Of a DNA stretch of 35,196 bases, positions 17,436-26,641 are shown piece after piece. Position numbers and translations under genes: made by a program. Positions within the stretch are counted from its first letter, which is position 1. Each line of letters opens with the position of its first letter. The stretch comes from an uncultured Pseudohongiella sp. (GTDB lineage: Bacteria; Pseudomonadota; Gammaproteobacteria; Pseudomonadales; Pseudohongiellaceae), in assembly GCA_902531515.1 (NCBI GenBank), contig CACAEJ010000015.1:1-35196 (forward strand), given 5' to 3'. The notes under the pieces were generated by a model, which saw only the letters and a program-made list of their open reading frames with translations, did not search any database and had not been told where the DNA came from.

Positions 17436-18278
17436 TCAAAAATAAATGTTTTTCAGCGTATTAATACTGTAGGTAACCGAATCAAGGCCGTCCCCAGGGA
17501 AGTCATGCTCGACGAAATAGTGCTGAATACCGGCAATTTCAGAATGCGAGAAAATTTCAGCAAAATCGATTTGACCCTTTCCGACTTCCGTCATTTCTCC
17601 AGCAGAGTTGCGGTCTTTGACATGCACCATCGGGAACCGGCCAGGGTTGTCCTTAAACAAAGCAATCGGATTCTTATTTGCATTCACTGCCCAGTACAGG
17701 TCTAGTTCAAATGACACTAAGTCAGGGTCTGTGAGTTCTAGAAGTTCGTCATATCCTGTTCTGCCTCCCTGCGACTCAAATTCAAAGCTGTGGTTGTGGT
17801 ACGCGATATTCAAACCAACTTCTTTGCATCTTTGCCCTGCTTCGTTCAAAGATTTTGCGTGATCCTCAAAGTGAGCTAAGGTCCGCTCATCTTGCGGAAC
17901 AGAAGGTATGACAATGTAGCTCTGGCCAATTTCTTTGGCGATATCTATCTGCTTTGCTAAATCTTCTCGAATAAGGCCAAGTGATACATGGGCGGCCGGA
18001 GAGGAGAGGCCCAGTTGTTCTAACAAATCCCTCACTTGTTGGGGCGACCTTCCGTAATAACCGGCAAACTGCATTTCTTTATACCCTAGCTCCGCAACTG
18101 TCCGTAATGTTCCCTCAAAATCATTAGCCATTTCCTGGCGAAGGGTATAAAGCTGGAGTCCAACACGATCTACCTTACGACCTTGAGCCTGGGCAGCGAT
18201 GAGCGGTAAAAAGATACAGGCGCTGGCTGCGCTCGCACGGAGCAAAAACTCTCTCCGGGTCTGGGTTGGATTCCTCAT
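17436..18278 (-). CDS. Tat-exported sugar phosphate isomerase/epimerase-like TIM barrel
   Basis: A 280-residue xylose-isomerase-like (AP endonuclease 2 superfamily) TIM barrel. The N-terminus TRREFLLRASAASACIFLPL ending AQAQG is a Tat signal, so the enzyme is folded before export and acts in the periplasm. The barrel shows VGLQLYTLR, KEMQFAGYYG, AYHNHSFEFES (His/Glu), FELDLYW (Asp ligand), HVKDRN (His) and YFVEHDFPG (Glu near the C-terminus), the expected divalent-metal set. Relatives isomerise or epimerise keto sugars or inositols. It is followed at 15 bp by the exported DUF1080 protein, so the two may act on the same periplasmic sugar. The substrate is not known. Confidence 0.88.
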   Translation of the reverse strand: MRNPTQTRREFLLRASAASACIFLPLIAAQAQGRKVDRVGLQLYTLRQEMANDFEGTLRTVAELGYKEMQFAGYYGRSPQQVRDLLEQLGLSSPAAHVSLGLIREDLAKQIDIAKEIGQSYIVIPSVPQDERTLAHFEDHAKSLNEAGQRCKEVGLNIAYHNHSFEFESQGGRTGYDELLELTDPDLVSFELDLYWAVNANKNPIALFKDNPGRFPMVHVKDRNSAGEMTEVGKGQIDFAEIFSHSEIAGIQHYFVEHDFPGDGLDSVTYSINTLKNIYF

Positions 18279-18357
18279 TGGCCTCTCCTATTAACTTGGA
18301 GGATTAAGTCTATAGGATCAGACGAGGATGTGACAGTTGTTAAATATAATGAGAGTT

Positions 18358-19497
18358 TTAGGAACCAAAGGTTAACCAGGCAGCGCCGGATTTGCTCGAT
18401 TTAACTGCTGTTTCAATAAACTGCATGCCTCTGATTCCATCATTTACCGCTGGTACTAAGGACTCGATTTTAGCACTTGTTTTGTATGCAACTATTAGAT
18501 CAGCACAATCGCTGTAGATGTTCGCGAAACCTTCTATAAAACCTTCAGGATGACCGCTCGGGATTCTAGTTGCATTGCCAGCCAAGGCGCCGGCAGAAGG
18601 TCCGCCTCTGGATAGTGTGCGAGGAGATTCACCCAAAGGTGAAAATTTAAGGAAATTGGGGTTCTCCTGCGACCACTCCAATCCAGCATTGCTTCCATAG
18701 ATCCGGATCTTGAGACCATTTTCTTTGCCAGCAGCTATTTGACTAACCCATAGCATTGCCTTGGCGCCATTTGTATATTCCATTAAGATGCTAGCGTTAT
18801 CGTCAAGCTCTCGACCTGGAACAAAAGAATCTAAGTCTGCGAGCAACCTTCTTACACGTAATCCAGTAACGAATTCGGACAAATGAAACGCATGGGTGCC
18901 GATGTCACCAATAGCGCCACCCATGCCTGCTTTCTCTGGATTAGTTCTCCAGAGGGCTTGTTTATGACCGGTATTCTCAATGCCTGTTGCTAGCCAATCT
19001 TGGGCATACTCGATTTGAACTGCTCTTATCCCACCCAGATCATTATTTTGGATCATTTCACGAGCCTGACGGACCATCGGATAGCCACTATAGTTATAGG
19101 TAACGGCGAAGACTAAGCCAGACTCTTTGACGATGGATGCTAGGTATTCTGCGTCATCAAGATTTGTAGTCAGGGGCTTATCACAGATTACGTGAATACC
19201 TCTGCGTAAAAATATTTCAGCTATCTTTGCGTGCAAATGATTTGGTGTAACGATCGCAACGACGTCTATCCCTGACTCTAAGCTACTTTCAACTTCCGCC
19301 ATAGTTTCATAAGATGGGTAGCTTCGGCTTTTGTCCAAATTAAGATTGAGCGCTGACTCCTCAGCGGTTTTTGCATCAGCACTGAGGGCGCCGGCTACTA
19401 GCTCATACCTGTCATCTAGCCTTGCCGCCATTCGATGAACTTCACCAATAAAGGATCCTTTGCCACCACCTACCATTCCAAGCTTGATTTTGCTCAT
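18358..19497 (-). CDS. Gfo/Idh/MocA family NAD(P)-dependent oxidoreductase
   Basis: A cytoplasmic dehydrogenase of 379 residues from the ATG at 19497; a TTG two codons upstream is rejected as a start. The Rossmann domain begins LGMVGGGKGSFIGEVHR, and the catalytic Lys lies in the CDKPLT segment (the family's EKP motif with Asp in place of Glu). GDIGTHAFHLSEF carries the second-domain Asp/His pair. It has no signal peptide. Family members oxidise or reduce sugar hydroxyls, including 3-keto sugars, and inositols. Its position between two TIM-barrel isomerase genes and next to a DUF1080 gene fits keto-glycoside catabolism. The sugar and the direction of the reaction cannot be inferred. Confidence 0.92.
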   Translation of the reverse strand: MSKIKLGMVGGGKGSFIGEVHRMAARLDDRYELVAGALSADAKTAEESALNLNLDKSRSYPSYETMAEVESSLESGIDVVAIVTPNHLHAKIAEIFLRRGIHVICDKPLTTNLDDAEYLASIVKESGLVFAVTYNYSGYPMVRQAREMIQNNDLGGIRAVQIEYAQDWLATGIENTGHKQALWRTNPEKAGMGGAIGDIGTHAFHLSEFVTGLRVRRLLADLDSFVPGRELDDNASILMEYTNGAKAMLWVSQIAAGKENGLKIRIYGSNAGLEWSQENPNFLKFSPLGESPRTLSRGGPSAGALAGNATRIPSGHPEGFIEGFANIYSDCADLIVAYKTSAKIESLVPAVNDGIRGMQFIETAVKSSKSGAAWLTFGS

Positions 19498-19596
19498 CTG
19501 CAATCAACTCATTTCTGTTTGGGGATTTTAGGGTCTTTTAATTAACCTGACATTACTCAAGTAACTACCTCCGTAATAAAAGATCAGTAGTTCGAA

Positions 19597-20652
19597 TCAA
19601 TCGATCCCTAGAATTTTCTTATTTACGCTTTCATCCATGCCGGCATTAGCAAAGTCATCAAATCCTTTGTCTGTTACTCGAATTATGTGATCTTTTATAA
19701 ACTGAGCTCCTTCTCGAGCACCATCTTCTTGATGTTTTAGGCAGCACTCCCACTCCAGTACAGCCCAACCTTCAAAGTCATTTGCAGCAAGTTTCGAGAA
19801 AATATTCTTAAAATCAACTTGTCCATCGCCTAAAGACCGAAATCTTCCAGCTCGATTTATCCATGATTGATAACCACCATATACCCCTTGCTTTGCAGAG
19901 GAATTGAATTCAGCGTCTTTGATATGAACTAATTTTATGCGGTCTTTGTACTCGTCTAGGAATGCTAGATAGTCCAGTTGTTGAAGAACTAGGTGGCTAG
20001 GATCGAATAATATGTTACACCTGGGATGATTGTTTACTCGCTCAAGAAACATCTCAAAAGTTATGCCATCATGAAGATCTTCCCCTGGGTGGATTTCAAA
20101 TCCAATGTCAACGCCTACCTCTTCAAAGGAGTCAAGAATGGGATGCCAGCGCTTTGCCAACTCATCAAAAGCTTGTTCAACGAGACCGTTTGGTCTCTGG
20201 GGCCACGGATAAAAATATGGCCATGCAAGAGCTCCTGGAAAACTTGCATGAGTGCTTAATTTAAGATTTGAAGACGCTTTTGCAGCAAGTTTAAGTTGTT
20301 TGACGGCCCAAGCCTGTCTCGCCGAAGGGTTATTTCTTACCTCAGGTGCGGCGAAGCCGTCAAACATGGAGTCATATGCAGGGTGCACAGCCACCAACTG
20401 TCCTTGTAAGTGAGTTGAAAGTTCGGTGATCTCAACACCATGATTTTGAAGAATTGCCTGGATATCTTGGCAGTAACTTTCACTATTAGCAGCTGTCTCT
20501 AAATCAAAAAGCCGGCTATCCCAGCTTGGAATTTGCACGCCTTTAAATCCCAACGCGGAAGCCCAAGAGGCGATTTCTTCAAGTGAATTGAAAGGAGGTT
20601 GATCGTCGGCAAATTGTGCAAGAAAAATTGCCGGACCTTTAATCGTTTTCAT
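19597..20652 (-). CDS. cytoplasmic sugar phosphate isomerase/epimerase-like TIM barrel
   Basis: A 351-residue xylose-isomerase-like TIM barrel without a signal peptide, so unlike the Tat-exported relative two genes downstream it works in the cytoplasm. Likely metal ligands are in GFEIHPGEDLHDG (Glu/His), ILFDPSHLVLQ (Asp/His), LVHIKDAEF (His/Asp) and VLEWECCLKH (Glu). At about 350 residues it is longer than the common 280-residue members, with an extended insert around residues 105-160. It lies 42 bp after the sulfatase gene and about 100 bp before the Gfo/Idh/MocA gene. Isomerisation or epimerisation of a keto sugar produced in the same pathway is the simplest reading. Confidence 0.9.
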   Translation of the reverse strand: MKTIKGPAIFLAQFADDQPPFNSLEEIASWASALGFKGVQIPSWDSRLFDLETAANSESYCQDIQAILQNHGVEITELSTHLQGQLVAVHPAYDSMFDGFAAPEVRNNPSARQAWAVKQLKLAAKASSNLKLSTHASFPGALAWPYFYPWPQRPNGLVEQAFDELAKRWHPILDSFEEVGVDIGFEIHPGEDLHDGITFEMFLERVNNHPRCNILFDPSHLVLQQLDYLAFLDEYKDRIKLVHIKDAEFNSSAKQGVYGGYQSWINRAGRFRSLGDGQVDFKNIFSKLAANDFEGWAVLEWECCLKHQEDGAREGAQFIKDHIIRVTDKGFDDFANAGMDESVNKKILGID

Positions 20653-20694
20653 GCCGAGTTTCCTTTTTCTAATCTCAATACACCGGGACCAAGT

Positions 20695-22014
20695 TTATAA
20701 TCTATTAAACATATTGGGCAGCACTCTTGAGTTCAATGCTTCTTGCCCTTCTATTAGATGGGTGTGCAATTTTTCAGCTACTTCCGGATACTCGCGGGTG
20801 AAGCTATAAGTTTCAGTTGGGTCTTTTTCTAGATCGAATAGTAAGCCGTGTGGGGCGTAGTAGGAGCTTGGGTTATCAAAGCTCGGGACACCAGTGCGAT
20901 AGAAAGTTTCTACCACCAGCTTCCATTTCCCACTTCGTACAGCAGCTATGCGGTCGTTGTTAAACAAATACAGGTAGTCATGAGGAGTTCCCTCGCCCTT
21001 AGTCAGCATACCTCGCAGACTTCTGCCATCTGGCGGCATCTCGGAGGAAGTAGATACGCCAGCAAAATCTAGTATCGTAGGCAGAATATCAATATTCATG
21101 GCTGCATCAGAGTTACGCTGGCTCGCCGATATCTTAGACGGCCAACGAGCAATGAAGGGAACCCTCAAGCCACCCTCCCAACTCGTACCTTTCCGGTTCC
21201 TGAATTGACCTGAGCTACCCTCAAACCAGGGTCCGTTATCTGAAGTGAAGATAACCATAGTTTTTTCATCGATGCCTAGTTCAACCAGTTTCCCTAAGAT
21301 CTGTCCCATACTCCAGTCTATGGTTTCTACTACATCACCATAGAGTCCAGCATCGGATCTGCCCTCGAATTCTTCGGTAACAAAAAGTGGGACATGGGGA
21401 AAACTATGCGGAATATATAAGAAGAACGAGTTGTCCTTGTTTTGCTCGATGAATCTCAATGCCTCTGACGTGTACCTTTGGGTGAGTGTGGTTTGATCGA
21501 CCGGATCTTCAATGACCTGGTCATCTCGATAAAGCTTAAAAGGTGCCATGTCATTCGAGTGAAGAGCTCCATAAAATTCATCAAATCCATGGTTTAGTGG
21601 ATACCACTCAACTCGAGAGCCAAGGTGCCATTTGCCGAATATGGCTGTTTTATATCCCTCTTCCTTTAAGGCTTCCGCAATTGTAATTTCTGTTTCCGCG
21701 AGGTGTATGTCATTTGAAGGTCTCGCAACATCGTCTACCAAACCAAGTCTGATAGGATATCGTCCTGTAAGAAGTCCGCCGCGAGAGGCAGTACAAACGT
21801 TAGCACTCGCGTAAAATGAATCGAAGACCACGCCTTCCGCGGCCATTCGATCAATGTTTGGTGTATTGATCAACTTTGATCCGTAAACACCCAAATCTCC
21901 AATGCCTAGATCGTCAGCCATAATGACAATAAAATTGGGTTTTCCATTTTGGGCCCATACAAATGAGACGCAAAGTAGGCCTAGATAAAGGAAAGCAACT
22001 TTAATTATTGGCAT
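20695..22014 (-). CDS. exported formylglycine-dependent sulfatase
   Basis: A 439-residue sulfatase with a signal peptide (about 1-21, ending FVWAQ). Metal-binding Asp34-Asp35 are in VIMADDLGIGD. The active-site signature is CTASR at 74-78, in which Cys74 would be converted to formylglycine, and TGRYP follows as usual. FGKWHLG and FTSDNGPW supply further conserved metal and sulfate ligands. The enzyme hydrolyses sulfate esters in the periplasm or outside the cell. The Cys form needs an FGE- or anSME-type maturase, which is not in this window. Among sugar-processing genes the likely substrate is a sulfated carbohydrate, but aryl sulfates are possible. It is preceded by the VOC gene (104 bp). 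Confidence 0.94.
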   Translation of the reverse strand: MPIIKVAFLYLGLLCVSFVWAQNGKPNFIVIMADDLGIGDLGVYGSKLINTPNIDRMAAEGVVFDSFYASANVCTASRGGLLTGRYPIRLGLVDDVARPSNDIHLAETEITIAEALKEEGYKTAIFGKWHLGSRVEWYPLNHGFDEFYGALHSNDMAPFKLYRDDQVIEDPVDQTTLTQRYTSEALRFIEQNKDNSFFLYIPHSFPHVPLFVTEEFEGRSDAGLYGDVVETIDWSMGQILGKLVELGIDEKTMVIFTSDNGPWFEGSSGQFRNRKGTSWEGGLRVPFIARWPSKISASQRNSDAAMNIDILPTILDFAGVSTSSEMPPDGRSLRGMLTKGEGTPHDYLYLFNNDRIAAVRSGKWKLVVETFYRTGVPSFDNPSSYYAPHGLLFDLEKDPTETYSFTREYPEVAEKLHTHLIEGQEALNSRVLPNMFNRL

Positions 22015-22118
22015 AAATAATTTCCAAAGATTTTAGAAAGACTAAAAAGCACTAAGCATGCGAACTTGATCGAAGACGTAATTTAAAAACATGATCATTT
22101 TTGATCGGCAGACCTGTT

Positions 22119-22529
22119 TTAAATATCAGAGAGAAGTCCTAAAACGGCTCCGGATGGATCTTTGATTACGCAAAAGCGCTGCTTGCCCATTCGTCTTGGT
22201 CCATCAATAACTTCGCCTCCAAGGTTTTCGCACTTCGCAATGCTGTTTGAAATGTCTGCTACTCGCACATACATTAACCACTGTGCTGGAAGGTCTGCAT
22301 TTGGGCCGCGCGCATGACACACCCCTGCTACAGTTTTTGTAGTTCCTGGCAGATTAATGTTGTAATCGCTGTAACTCCCCATATCCTGTTCAGAGCTTGA
22401 CCAGCCAACGACCGAGCAGTAGAAATCGCGTATGCGGGAAGCTTCGTCAACTGTTAGATCTAACCACTCTATCTTTCCGATTTCGTTCGCTGATTTATCG
22501 TTATCTGTTTGTTCGTTCTCTTCTTCCAC
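22119..22529 (-). CDS. VOC (glyoxalase/bleomycin resistance fold) family protein
   Basis: A 136-residue single-module VOC protein without a signal peptide. The start is GTG at 22529 with AAGGA about 8 bases upstream; there is no nearby ATG, and the first 15 residues are an acidic, probably disordered tail. Paired beta-alpha-beta-beta-beta modules are visible from EWLDLTVDEASRIRDFYCSVVGW to the C-terminal KQRFCVIKDPSGAVLGLL. The fold serves lyases, dioxygenases and epimerases as well as binding proteins, so no reaction can be assigned. It lies between the quinoprotein and sulfatase genes in the same direction. Confidence 0.85.
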   Translation of the reverse strand: MEEENEQTDNDKSANEIGKIEWLDLTVDEASRIRDFYCSVVGWSSSEQDMGSYSDYNINLPGTTKTVAGVCHARGPNADLPAQWLMYVRVADISNSIAKCENLGGEVIDGPRRMGKQRFCVIKDPSGAVLGLLSDI

Positions 22530-22577
22530 TCAGTGTTCCTTGCGAATCAATAAGAATGCTCCATCTCACCATCTTCC

Positions 22578-24428
22578 TTATTCCCCAAGGCTGAAAACAT
22601 AGAGAGCATTTCCTGAGCTGGGATGCCTTATGTCCGGAGCAACGACCCGAGGCACTGTCCTGGGACTTACCCCTCTCGCGCCCATTGCGCTGTTGACAGC
22701 TATGTACTGTTTTCCATCAATACTAAAAGTAGCTGGATGGCCTTGAACTGATGTGCCTAAGCGGGTCTCCCACAAGATCTCGCCGGTGCTAGTGTTATGG
22801 GCTCTGAAGTAACGGTCGAGGTCTCCCACAAAGGCGATGTTCCCAGCGGTTGATAGAACTCCTGTTAGAAGTGCTGCGCGTTGTTCGTACGACCAAACTT
22901 CTTCCATGGTGTCGACATTAAAGGCCGCTAGCTTGCCCATATTTCCGTTTGATCCGGGCATTTCAAACCATCGTCTATTTGCAGCTGTTCCTCCTGCGCC
23001 ATGAACCAATGGGACTTCTCGGGCAGCAATTTCTAAGCAGGATTGACTGAGTGGAATTATCAAAGAAGCGGTGGGCTCATGATAACTCATTGAATGCCAA
23101 TCCTTTCCGCCTGCAGTTGAAGGACAGACTGATATCCACTGATCTATTTGAGCATTCTGGATATCTTGCCGGTAGGTAACCTCCCCAGTTTTCTTGTCAA
23201 TATTTGTAAAAGCGTTTTGGAAAATAGTTTCTTTAAAGTCAACAAATTTTCCGGATACTCGGTCGTGCTTCCACAAGATTCCGTGTTTTCCGATTGAGAA
23301 CACTAATTTATCATCACCTCGATCTATAAGAACCCGCTCAAAGACCTCGTCTAAATCTAATGCTTCTGCTGGGACATGTTGAAAATGCCAATCCAGTTGG
23401 CCGCTATCGACATCGATCGCGACGGTCGAGTTGGTAAACAAGCCGGCATCGAAAATAGACAGTGATCGACTTGCGGGCATCCAGGGTTTCTGTTGAGCGG
23501 TTCCCCAGTAAGTTAATTTTAGCTCCGGGTCATAGGAGCCTGTGATCCATGTTTCTCCGCCTGCGCGAAACAGATCGTCAATATCGCCCCAGGTATCACC
23601 TCCAGGAGTGCCGGATTTCGCAATTGTGTTAAATCTCCAGGACAGCTCGCCCGTGTTCGCATCATGAGCGCTGATATAACACTCCTCCTCTATAAATCTA
23701 GAACACCCTAATAAGCCTTGAAGTACTTTCCCGTCGGCGATGATAGGACCACTGGAATTCCCGAAGCCCTTAGATCCGTCAGCAATCTCTACCTCCCACA
23801 TTTTTTCCCCTGTAGCGGCATCAAGAGCTAGTAGCCTTGCATCGGTAGTTGCCTGGATAATCTTATCTTCATAGATAGCAATATTTCGCATGTCTTCACT
23901 ATCAAACGGCCCAGCGTGGTGCTCCCAAATAAGCTCACCTGTTTTCCCGTCTAGTGCCTGGATAATATTACTAGTATTAATGAGATATATGACCCCATTA
24001 TAGACAAGAGGAGCCGGCTCTCCATCACCTTCATGCATATACCACATCCACTCAAGACGAAGGCTTCCAACATTCTCTGAGTTAATTTGATCGAGTTCCG
24101 AAAAACTCCATGCCTGGTAGTTTCCACGCAACATCAACCAGTCATTTGGTGAAGGGTCGGCGAGCATAGCATCAGTGACAGGAGAAAAATTTCTGACTGT
24201 GCCGGGGACTACTACGCCAGTGGGTCGCTCGGGCTCAATACGCTGCACGGCAACAGCAGGGCTATCGCTTGCACCCGCTTGGCCTGCAACGGGAATAACA
24301 GACATCTCGCTACTACTTGACGAATCGCTATTTGCTGATGCTGTTTGAACGTTCTCATTCTTCTCGGTTCCACATGCAACCAGGAACGACAAAATTAATA
24401 CTTTAAGAAGCAACTTAACTATATTCAT
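22578..24428 (-). CDS. PQQ-dependent dehydrogenase, copy A (lipoprotein, lacks cytochrome c domain)
   Basis: A 616-residue quinoprotein with a lipoprotein signal (lipobox SFLVACG, Cys19) and a low-complexity Ser/Asn linker. An eight-bladed PQQ propeller follows, with repeated [38 protein letters not shown] and [14 protein letters not shown] blade motifs. [11 protein letters not shown] places Asp358 as the likely catalytic residue with a second Asp at 360, and GKHG supplies a Lys at the usual PQQ-contacting position. It differs from copy B by lacking the N-terminal cytochrome c domain (about 97 residues), so it must hand electrons to another protein. From about residue 54 to the C-terminus it is almost identical to copy B. 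It lies 34 bp after copy B. Confidence 0.92.
   Translation of the reverse strand: MNIVKLLLKVLILSFLVACGTEKNENVQTASANSDSSSSSEMSVIPVAGQAGASDSPAVAVQRIEPERPTGVVVPGTVRNFSPVTDAMLADPSPNDWLMLRGNYQAWSFSELDQINSENVGSLRLEWMWYMHEGDGEPAPLVYNGVIYLINTSNIIQALDGKTGELIWEHHAGPFDSEDMRNIAIYEDKIIQATTDARLLALDAATGEKMWEVEIADGSKGFGNSSGPIIADGKVLQGLLGCSRFIEEECYISAHDANTGELSWRFNTIAKSGTPGGDTWGDIDDLFRAGGETWITGSYDPELKLTYWGTAQQKPWMPASRSLSIFDAGLFTNSTVAIDVDSGQLDWHFQHVPAEALDLDEVFERVLIDRGDDKLVFSIGKHGILWKHDRVSGKFVDFKETIFQNAFTNIDKKTGEVTYRQDIQNAQIDQWISVCPSTAGGKDWHSMSYHEPTASLIIPLSQSCLEIAAREVPLVHGAGGTAANRRWFEMPGSNGNMGKLAAFNVDTMEEVWSYEQRAALLTGVLSTAGNIAFVGDLDRYFRAHNTSTGEILWETRLGTSVQGHPATFSIDGKQYIAVNSAMGARGVSPRTVPRVVAPDIRHPSSGNALYVFSLGE
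22594..24268. repeat. direct repeat, left copy (1675 bp, in PQQ gene A)
   Basis: Matches 24482-26156 at a constant offset of 1888 bases with no gap. Reading both copies by eye I found one mismatch (24041 A versus 25929 T, changing Tyr to Asn). Similarity falls sharply at both ends. Confidence 0.95.
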
Positions 24429-24462
24429 ATCTCCAAACCCACGTATGGTGTTTCAATTAGAT
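24429..24462. repeat. intergenic repeat between PQQ genes B and A
   Basis: These 34 bases match the spacer at 26608-26641 at 31 positions. The likeness continues into the stop codons and the start of the next gene on each side, which marks the three PQQ genes as products of tandem duplication. Confidence 0.85.
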
Positions 24463-26607
24463 TTAATCCTCTCTCAAGGAAAAAACATAGAGAGCATTTC
24501 CTGAGCTGGGATGCCTTATGTCCGGAGCAACGACCCGAGGCACTGTCCTGGGACTTACCCCTCTCGCGCCCATTGCGCTGTTGACAGCTATGTACTGTTT
24601 TCCATCAATACTAAAAGTAGCTGGATGGCCTTGAACTGATGTGCCTAAGCGGGTCTCCCACAAGATCTCGCCGGTGCTAGTGTTATGGGCTCTGAAGTAA
24701 CGGTCGAGGTCTCCCACAAAGGCGATGTTCCCAGCGGTTGATAGAACTCCTGTTAGAAGTGCTGCGCGTTGTTCGTACGACCAAACTTCTTCCATGGTGT
24801 CGACATTAAAGGCCGCTAGCTTGCCCATATTTCCGTTTGATCCGGGCATTTCAAACCATCGTCTATTTGCAGCTGTTCCTCCTGCGCCATGAACCAATGG
24901 GACTTCTCGGGCAGCAATTTCTAAGCAGGATTGACTGAGTGGAATTATCAAAGAAGCGGTGGGCTCATGATAACTCATTGAATGCCAATCCTTTCCGCCT
25001 GCAGTTGAAGGACAGACTGATATCCACTGATCTATTTGAGCATTCTGGATATCTTGCCGGTAGGTAACCTCCCCAGTTTTCTTGTCAATATTTGTAAAAG
25101 CGTTTTGGAAAATAGTTTCTTTAAAGTCAACAAATTTTCCGGATACTCGGTCGTGCTTCCACAAGATTCCGTGTTTTCCGATTGAGAACACTAATTTATC
25201 ATCACCTCGATCTATAAGAACCCGCTCAAAGACCTCGTCTAAATCTAATGCTTCTGCTGGGACATGTTGAAAATGCCAATCCAGTTGGCCGCTATCGACA
25301 TCGATCGCGACGGTCGAGTTGGTAAACAAGCCGGCATCGAAAATAGACAGTGATCGACTTGCGGGCATCCAGGGTTTCTGTTGAGCGGTTCCCCAGTAAG
25401 TTAATTTTAGCTCCGGGTCATAGGAGCCTGTGATCCATGTTTCTCCGCCTGCGCGAAACAGATCGTCAATATCGCCCCAGGTATCACCTCCAGGAGTGCC
25501 GGATTTCGCAATTGTGTTAAATCTCCAGGACAGCTCGCCCGTGTTCGCATCATGAGCGCTGATATAACACTCCTCCTCTATAAATCTAGAACACCCTAAT
25601 AAGCCTTGAAGTACTTTCCCGTCGGCGATGATAGGACCACTGGAATTCCCGAAGCCCTTAGATCCGTCAGCAATCTCTACCTCCCACATTTTTTCCCCTG
25701 TAGCGGCATCAAGAGCTAGTAGCCTTGCATCGGTAGTTGCCTGGATAATCTTATCTTCATAGATAGCAATATTTCGCATGTCTTCACTATCAAACGGCCC
25801 AGCGTGGTGCTCCCAAATAAGCTCACCTGTTTTCCCGTCTAGTGCCTGGATAATATTACTAGTATTAATGAGATATATGACCCCATTATAGACAAGAGGA
25901 GCCGGCTCTCCATCACCTTCATGCATATTCCACATCCACTCAAGACGAAGGCTTCCAACATTCTCTGAGTTAATTTGATCGAGTTCCGAAAAACTCCATG
26001 CCTGGTAGTTTCCACGCAACATCAACCAGTCATTTGGTGAAGGGTCGGCGAGCATAGCATCAGTGACAGGAGAAAAATTTCTGACTGTGCCGGGGACTAC
26101 TACGCCAGTGGGTCGCTCGGGCTCAATACGCTGCACGGCAACAGCAGGGCTATCGCCAGGTATATTGGTAGCCATGGCGTAACTTGCAGTTTCATCCAGC
26201 GGCGGATTTAGGTCTGCAACTCCGTTAGTTCTCATGACGTGAGCGACGATTGCCCAATAATCATCATCACTTATCCCGGCGTTGCCGCCAGGAGGCATAT
26301 TAGACTTAAGAAAGTTAAAAAACTCGTAAGGAGATTGTCTACCGTAACTGCCAAGAAAGCCCCCTCCGCTCAACATTGGCCCGACGGCCGAACCCTGTAG
26401 CTCAGATCCATGACATGCTCCGCAATTCGCTGCGTAAGTCTGCTCGCCGGCGTCAGCCTGGTTCGCAAAAGAAATTATGGGCATCTCGTTATTATTTGAC
26501 GAATTGCTATTTGCTGAAGTTGTTTGAACGTTCTCATTCGTCTCGGCTCCACACGCAACTAGGGTCGACAAAATTGATACTTTGAGAAGCAACTTAACTA
26601 TATTCAT
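24463..26607 (-). CDS. PQQ-dependent dehydrogenase with N-terminal cytochrome c, copy B (lipoprotein)
   Basis: A 714-residue quinohemoprotein. The lipobox STLVACG (Cys19) gives a lipid anchor. A cytochrome c domain follows at about 50-135, with heme motif CGACH at 62-66 and a likely axial Met104 in NMPPGG, and then an eight-bladed PQQ propeller at about 185-712. Asp455 and Asp457 in [11 protein letters not shown] are the candidate catalytic and lanthanide-binding pair; Lys478 is in GKHG. GGDTWG and TNSTVAID are typical blade elements. The enzyme would oxidise an alcohol or sugar in the periplasm and pass electrons through its own heme. The substrate is unknown. No PQQ synthesis genes are in the window. 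It shares a nearly identical body with copy A and is more distantly related to copy C, 34 bp upstream. Confidence 0.94.
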   Translation of the reverse strand: MNIVKLLLKVSILSTLVACGAETNENVQTTSANSNSSNNNEMPIISFANQADAGEQTYAANCGACHGSELQGSAVGPMLSGGGFLGSYGRQSPYEFFNFLKSNMPPGGNAGISDDDYWAIVAHVMRTNGVADLNPPLDETASYAMATNIPGDSPAVAVQRIEPERPTGVVVPGTVRNFSPVTDAMLADPSPNDWLMLRGNYQAWSFSELDQINSENVGSLRLEWMWNMHEGDGEPAPLVYNGVIYLINTSNIIQALDGKTGELIWEHHAGPFDSEDMRNIAIYEDKIIQATTDARLLALDAATGEKMWEVEIADGSKGFGNSSGPIIADGKVLQGLLGCSRFIEEECYISAHDANTGELSWRFNTIAKSGTPGGDTWGDIDDLFRAGGETWITGSYDPELKLTYWGTAQQKPWMPASRSLSIFDAGLFTNSTVAIDVDSGQLDWHFQHVPAEALDLDEVFERVLIDRGDDKLVFSIGKHGILWKHDRVSGKFVDFKETIFQNAFTNIDKKTGEVTYRQDIQNAQIDQWISVCPSTAGGKDWHSMSYHEPTASLIIPLSQSCLEIAAREVPLVHGAGGTAANRRWFEMPGSNGNMGKLAAFNVDTMEEVWSYEQRAALLTGVLSTAGNIAFVGDLDRYFRAHNTSTGEILWETRLGTSVQGHPATFSIDGKQYIAVNSAMGARGVSPRTVPRVVAPDIRHPSSGNALYVFSLRED
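24482..26156. repeat. direct repeat, right copy (1675 bp, in PQQ gene B)
   Basis: Partner of 22594-24268. The right boundary falls at GCTATCGC, immediately before the sequence encoding the cytochrome c domain that copy A lacks. Confidence 0.95.
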
Positions 26608-26641
26608 ATTTCCAAACCCACGTATTGTATTTCAATTAGAT
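26608..26641. repeat. intergenic repeat between PQQ genes C and B
   Basis: Matches the spacer 24429-24462 at 31 of 34 positions. The three differences show that this spacer pair has drifted more than the gene bodies of A and B. Confidence 0.85.

Noticed and set aside
22093-22106. GATCA/TGATC hairpin after the VOC gene as a terminator
   Set aside because: The stem is only five AT-rich pairs; it is too weak to call.
23194-23382. Plus-strand frame repeated identically at 25082-25270
   Set aside because: It is an antisense shadow of the PQQ genes; the two copies are identical only because of the 1675-bp repeat.
22594-26156. Transposition as the cause of the long direct repeat
   Set aside because: No transposase, terminal inverted repeats or target duplications are seen; boundaries fall inside the genes, which fits recombination between tandem paralogues.
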